NCBI GenBank assembly: GCA_011049295.1
Contig: DSCA01000156.1
Location: 1-15,842, forward strand
Length of the DNA: 15,842 nt
Source of the DNA: Thermoplasmatales archaeon
GTDB taxonomy: Archaea; Thermoplasmatota; E2; UBA202; DSCA01
Direction of reading: 5' to 3'
The notes under the pieces are model-generated. The model saw nothing but the letters and a program-made list of their open reading frames with translations. It made no database searches and had not been told where the DNA came from. Positions 12,814 to 15,842 of the stretch are shown here, in pieces (position 1 is the first letter of the stretch; every line of letters begins with the position of its first letter). A program made the position numbers and the translations under genes.

Positions 12814-14001
12814 ATGGGTATGCAGATCGGTATTGTGGGCAAGCCCAACGTGGGCAAAACCACCTTTTTCAATGCTGCCACCAATGCCCACGGCGAGACG
12901 GCCTCCTATCCCTTTACCACCATCCAGGCCAACAAGGGCATCATGTACGCCCGCACTCCCTGCCCCTGCCGGGAGCTGGGGGCCACCTGCAACCCCCACA
13001 ACTCCGAGTGCAGGGACGGCATACGCTACGTGCACATCGAGGCCATCGACGTGGCCGGCCTGGTGCCCAAGGCCCACGAGGGACGGGGACTGGGCAACCA
13101 GTTTCTGGACGATCTCCGCCAGGCTTCCTGCCTCATCCACATCATCGATGCCTCCGGCTCTACCGACGCCGAGGGACAGATGTGCCCGGTGGGCCAGCAT
13201 GACCCCCGGCAGGACGTGGCCTTCCTGGAGGAGGAGCTGGACTACTGGATTCTGGGCATCATCAAGCGGGACTGGGAGCAGGTCAGCCGCCGCTGCAAGC
13301 TGGAGGACCAAAAAATCAGTGGCCCCCTGGCCGAGCGTCTCACCGGGCTGGGCATCACCGAGGGAGACATCAACGTGGCCATGCGCCATGCCGCTCTTCC
13401 CGAGGACTTCTCCACCTGGACGGATGCCGAGTTGTTCACCCTGGCCTCCCACATCCGGCGGGCGGGCAAGCCCATTCTGCTGGCTCTCAACAAATGCGAC
13501 AAGGCCCCCGATGCCATGGTTCAGGCCATGCGGGGGGAGCACGCCATTCCCACCTCTGCCGAATGTGAACTGGCTCTCACCCACGCCGCCGAAAAGGGAC
13601 TCATCGACTACAAGCCCGGCGATGACTGTTTCACCGTCCTTGACGAAGACATGAGTGACAAGCAGCTCAAGGGGCTGGAGTACATCCGTACCCATGTCAT
13701 GGAGAAATACGGGGGCACCGGCGTGCAGCAGTGCATCAACACCGCCGTGTTCAGCCTGCTCAACCTGATTGCCGTCTATCCGGTGGAGGACGAAAATCAC
13801 TATGCCGACAAAAAGGGCAACGTGCTCCCCGACGTCTACCTGCTTCCCCGGGGGTCTACCGTCCTGGACTTGGCCTACAAGGTGCACACCGACCTGGGGG
13901 AGGGGTTCATCCGGGGAGTGGATGCCCGTACCAAGCGGGTGGTGGGTGCCGACCATCAACTCCAGCACGGGGACATCATCCGCATCGTGGCCAGGACGTG
14001 A
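12814..14001 (+). CDS. YchF/OLA1-family GTPase, archaeal type, with TGS domain
   Basis: A 395-residue OBG-related P-loop NTPase. The G1 motif is GKPNVGKT (9-16). Switch and G3 follow as DVAGLV (79-84) with AHEGRGLGNQFLDDLR, a signature of this family. G4 is NKCD (226-229). Between G1 and G3 lies a Cys cluster (C50, C52, C59, C66) typical of archaeal members, possibly metal-binding. A helical domain occupies about 125-215. A TGS domain (about 335-395) ends the protein with LPDVYLLPRGSTVLDLAYKV and GDIIRIV. The family associates with ribosomes or translation factors; bacterial and human members prefer ATP, but archaeal members have an intact NKxD. It follows the Sm-like gene by 5 nt, so it is probably in the same operon. 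Confidence 0.93.
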   Translation: MGMQIGIVGKPNVGKTTFFNAATNAHGETASYPFTTIQANKGIMYARTPCPCRELGATCNPHNSECRDGIRYVHIEAIDVAGLVPKAHEGRGLGNQFLDDLRQASCLIHIIDASGSTDAEGQMCPVGQHDPRQDVAFLEEELDYWILGIIKRDWEQVSRRCKLEDQKISGPLAERLTGLGITEGDINVAMRHAALPEDFSTWTDAELFTLASHIRRAGKPILLALNKCDKAPDAMVQAMRGEHAIPTSAECELALTHAAEKGLIDYKPGDDCFTVLDEDMSDKQLKGLEYIRTHVMEKYGGTGVQQCINTAVFSLLNLIAVYPVEDENHYADKKGNVLPDVYLLPRGSTVLDLAYKVHTDLGEGFIRGVDARTKRVVGADHQLQHGDIIRIVART

Positions 14002-14017
14002 GGATGATCCGCCGCCG

Positions 14018-15475
14018 TCACCCGGGCCGGCTCCCGGTTGCCTGCACCGGCTGCTGCACATGGCAGGTCAGCCTATGGTATACCTCCCGGTTGTTGATGC
14101 ATCCCGGGTCAGGGGCCAGATAGTTGCCGGTGTACCCGTAGGCCCGGGCCCGGCAGCCGCCGCAGTAGTAACGGTAATGGCAGTCGCCGCACCGCTCCGG
14201 TAAATCCTTGTTTCGTAATTCCTGGAGCACTCTGCTGTTTTGCCACACCCTCTCCAGGTCACCATCCCGGATGTTGCCCACCTTGAGGGGGAAAAAAACG
14301 CAGGGCTGCAGGTCGCCGTTGGCCCGCATGGCCAGGTAGAATCGGCCGGCGCCGCATCCCCCGATGAACTCCGCCAGGTCCACCAGCTGGCCGGCCAGGG
14401 TGGGGTTATAGAAGTGGGTGGGAACCGTGGTGCAGTCCCCCTTTCCCTCCTGCTGGAGGGCCACCCGGGCAAACTGGGGGGCGGTGGACAGCACGTTGAT
14501 GTTTCGGTCCGCTTTCAGCTCCCGCCACAGCATGTGCAGCATGTCCTCCCGCTCCTCCGGCGACAGGTCGTGGGCGACGATGTCCCGGCCCCGGCCCGTG
14601 GGGACCAAGTTATAGGCCATGAACCAGTCTGCTCCCAGCCGCTCGCTGAAGTCTATGATTTCCGGTATCTGCCGGTAGTTGTGCCTGGTGACCGTTGTGG
14701 ACACCTCCACGAAAAATCCCTCGGCCACGCTGTTTTTGATGCCCTCCACGGTTCTGTCGAAGGCCCCCTCCACCCCCCGAAAGGCGTCGTGGGTTTCCGC
14801 ATCCAGTCCGTCCAGACTGATCTGCACAAACTCCACTCCGTTTTCTTTCATCCGGGCAGCCTTTTCCCTGGTGATGAGGGTGCCGTTGGTGGCCACGGCC
14901 ACGTACATGCCCCGCTCGGCAGCGTGCCGGGTCAATTGAAAAATATCTGGTCTCACCAGGGGCTCTCCACCGGAAAAGGCCAGCACGGTGACCCCGGCCC
15001 GGGCCAGCAGGTCGATGGCCCGCAGTGCTTCTTCGGTGGATAACTCGTCTTTTCCCACCTCTCCAGCGGTGGCATAGCAGTGCTGGCAGCGGAGGTTGCA
15101 CCTGTAGGTGATGTCCCACACCACCTGGAAGGGGGCCCCAGGGGTAAAGGGCTTGGTTACGCCGAACTGGGCGATGCCCCGCACGGTGGAGGCCAGCCCC
15201 CTGGCCCAGTAGGGATCGGTAAACTTTTCCTGCATCTCCTCCTCGCTGAGCCCGAAGGCCTCTGCTCCCTTGGCCAGCACCCGGGCAATCAGTCTGGCTC
15301 CCGCTGTGCAGGCCAGACAGGCCCCCTCTCGCTGCCCCGTGTACAACTCCACCGATACCTCCACCCGGTTTTTGCCGCATTTGTCGCAGAAGGTGCTCAA
15401 CCCCCTGAGCAGAGTGCGGGTGAGGGGATTTCCGACGGTCCCCTTCAGCAGCCGGATGGTGGTGGCATGTTTCAT
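14018..15475 (-). CDS. Radical SAM/SPASM protein with N-terminal zinc-ribbon-like motif
   Basis: A 485-residue radical SAM enzyme whose substrate cannot be read from the sequence. The N-terminus has two Cys pairs, C30/C33 (FCDKC) and C53/C56 (CLAC), likely a zinc site. The radical SAM core starts with C126-x3-C130-x2-C133 (CNLRCQHC), which holds the SAM-binding [4Fe-4S] cluster. It is followed by SGGEPLVRPD (168-177), ATNGTL and QISLDG. The C-terminal SPASM-type region has Cys 374, 392, 429, 432, 438, 441 and 459, enough for auxiliary Fe-S clusters. SPASM proteins commonly modify peptides or proteins or act in heme d1/AhbD-type chemistry. The ATG at 15475 has GGAGG 7 nt upstream and overlaps the regulator stop as ATGA. 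It converges with the GTPase gene across a 16-nt gap. Confidence 0.9.
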   Translation of the reverse strand: MKHATTIRLLKGTVGNPLTRTLLRGLSTFCDKCGKNRVEVSVELYTGQREGACLACTAGARLIARVLAKGAEAFGLSEEEMQEKFTDPYWARGLASTVRGIAQFGVTKPFTPGAPFQVVWDITYRCNLRCQHCYATAGEVGKDELSTEEALRAIDLLARAGVTVLAFSGGEPLVRPDIFQLTRHAAERGMYVAVATNGTLITREKAARMKENGVEFVQISLDGLDAETHDAFRGVEGAFDRTVEGIKNSVAEGFFVEVSTTVTRHNYRQIPEIIDFSERLGADWFMAYNLVPTGRGRDIVAHDLSPEEREDMLHMLWRELKADRNINVLSTAPQFARVALQQEGKGDCTTVPTHFYNPTLAGQLVDLAEFIGGCGAGRFYLAMRANGDLQPCVFFPLKVGNIRDGDLERVWQNSRVLQELRNKDLPERCGDCHYRYYCGGCRARAYGYTGNYLAPDPGCINNREVYHRLTCHVQQPVQATGSRPG

Positions 15476-15842
15476 GGTCCTTCCTCCGTACACCGCATTT
15501 TTTCCAGGGCGCACAGGGCGTTGTTCACCGTCTCCAGGACCTCCCGCAACCTCTCTTTGTACCGCTCGTCCAGACGGTGGATGGAGGCGGCCGTGGTTTG
15601 CAGGAGATCGGAGAAGCGGTTTATTCTGGCCTTCACGATGTGGGCCAGGTCGGTGGCCAGACAGTACACGTTTTTTCGACTCCGGCGCGTCTTGTGAATG
15701 TGCCCCTGCTTGATGAGGGCGTTCAGGGCGTTGATGGTGGTGGAATAGGCGTAGCTGGTTTCGTGGGCTATCTCCCGGGCGGTTAGGGGGCGGTTGGCCA
15801 GGACAAGAGCGGCATATATGGAGCACTCGATGTCCTCGAATC
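15472..15842 (-). CDS. Winged-helix transcriptional regulator, N-terminus beyond the window
   Basis: The last 122 codons plus stop of a minus-strand gene that enters from the right edge without a start in view. The visible protein begins FEDIECSIYAALVLANRPL and continues with an HTH core, LTAREIAHETSYAYSTTINALNALIKQGHI, then a basic wing (HKTRRSRKNVY). This is the arrangement of TrmB/GbsR/MarR-like regulators. The remainder (about 70-122) is a long charged helical region, probably a dimerisation coil. It overlaps the radical SAM gene by 4 nt (ATGA), so the two are translated together. It most likely controls that operon, perhaps in response to the enzyme's substrate or redox state; this is inference. 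Confidence 0.82.
   Translation of the reverse strand, partial: FEDIECSIYAALVLANRPLTAREIAHETSYAYSTTINALNALIKQGHIHKTRRSRKNVYCLATDLAHIVKARINRFSDLLQTTAASIHRLDERYKERLREVLETVNNALCALEKMRCTEEGP

Noticed and set aside
12799..14061. A 420-codon open frame on the minus strand antisense to the GTPase gene
   Set aside because: The plus strand carries unmistakable G1, G3, G4 and TGS motifs. The antisense frame is His/Gly/Val-rich shadow sequence.
15476..15826. An N-terminal extension of about 117 codons of the radical SAM frame
   Set aside because: This stretch is the coding sequence of the winged-helix regulator in another frame. The extension reads as low-complexity Pro/Arg/Gly, and the ATG at 15475 has a strong GGAGG and an ATGA overlap.
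1..15842. tRNA genes, CRISPR repeats, insertion-sequence ends and integrase or attachment sites
   Set aside because: Reading both strands by eye showed no cloverleaf-like segment with CCA-type end, no spaced direct repeats and no transposase- or integrase-like protein.

Overview
The window is a compact, GC-rich stretch of archaeal chromosome. Most 60-base lines are about 60-70 % GC. The archaeal assignment rests on gene content: an Sm-like (LSm) protein, a deoxyhypusine synthase family protein, a PUA protein of the MCT-1 type, an archaeal-type ValRS and a Cys-rich archaeal YchF-family GTPase with a TGS domain. It also rests on promoter layout. Almost every first gene of a transcription unit has a TATA-like box 23-27 nt upstream of its start codon and no Shine-Dalgarno, as expected for leaderless mRNAs, whereas genes inside operons have clear GGAGG-type sites. 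A euryarchaeon near Thermoplasmatota/Methanomassiliicoccales would fit, but that placement is an inference. No tRNA, rRNA, CRISPR array, insertion sequence or integrase was seen.

Layout. Positions 1-3107 (+): a stand-alone receiver-domain response regulator, CTP synthase (pyrG) and a coiled-coil protein of unknown function 2 nt behind pyrG. Positions 3094-10721 (-), read right to left: nadA-nifS-nifU, joined by 1-nt gaps; a small secreted protein; a PUA RNA-binding protein; valyl-tRNA synthetase followed 1 nt later by a 32-residue membrane miniprotein; and a deoxyhypusine synthase family gene. Positions 10799-14001 (+): a C_GCAxxG_C_C-type redox protein divergent from nadA; an LSm protein; a 145-aa protein whose pattern resembles SecB; a winged-helix regulator overlapping an 88-aa protein that looks like a second Sm-type barrel; and the YchF-family GTPase. 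Positions 14018-15842 (-): a radical SAM/SPASM enzyme with an N-terminal zinc-ribbon-like motif, coupled by an ATGA overlap to a winged-helix regulator that runs off the right edge.

Functional themes. The nadA-nifS-nifU unit pairs a [4Fe-4S] quinolinate synthase with a cysteine desulfurase and an Fe-S scaffold. Much of the rest concerns translation and RNA: ValRS, hypusine-type modification, PUA, LSm and a YchF-type GTPase. The regulator/radical SAM pair is the most accessory-looking part.

Items most worth a second look: (1) a sharp fall in GC confined to the last ~480 bp of valS, suggesting the 3' end of this essential gene was replaced from a lower-GC donor; (2) a ValRS KMSKS loop that reads PMHTS; (3) a receiver domain with an insertion of about 18 residues after the phospho-acceptor Asp and loss of the conserved Lys; (4) the membrane miniprotein coupled to valS; (5) the possible archaeal SecB-like protein and the second Sm-like protein; (6) the radical SAM/regulator operon. 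I found no clear defence or mobile system.
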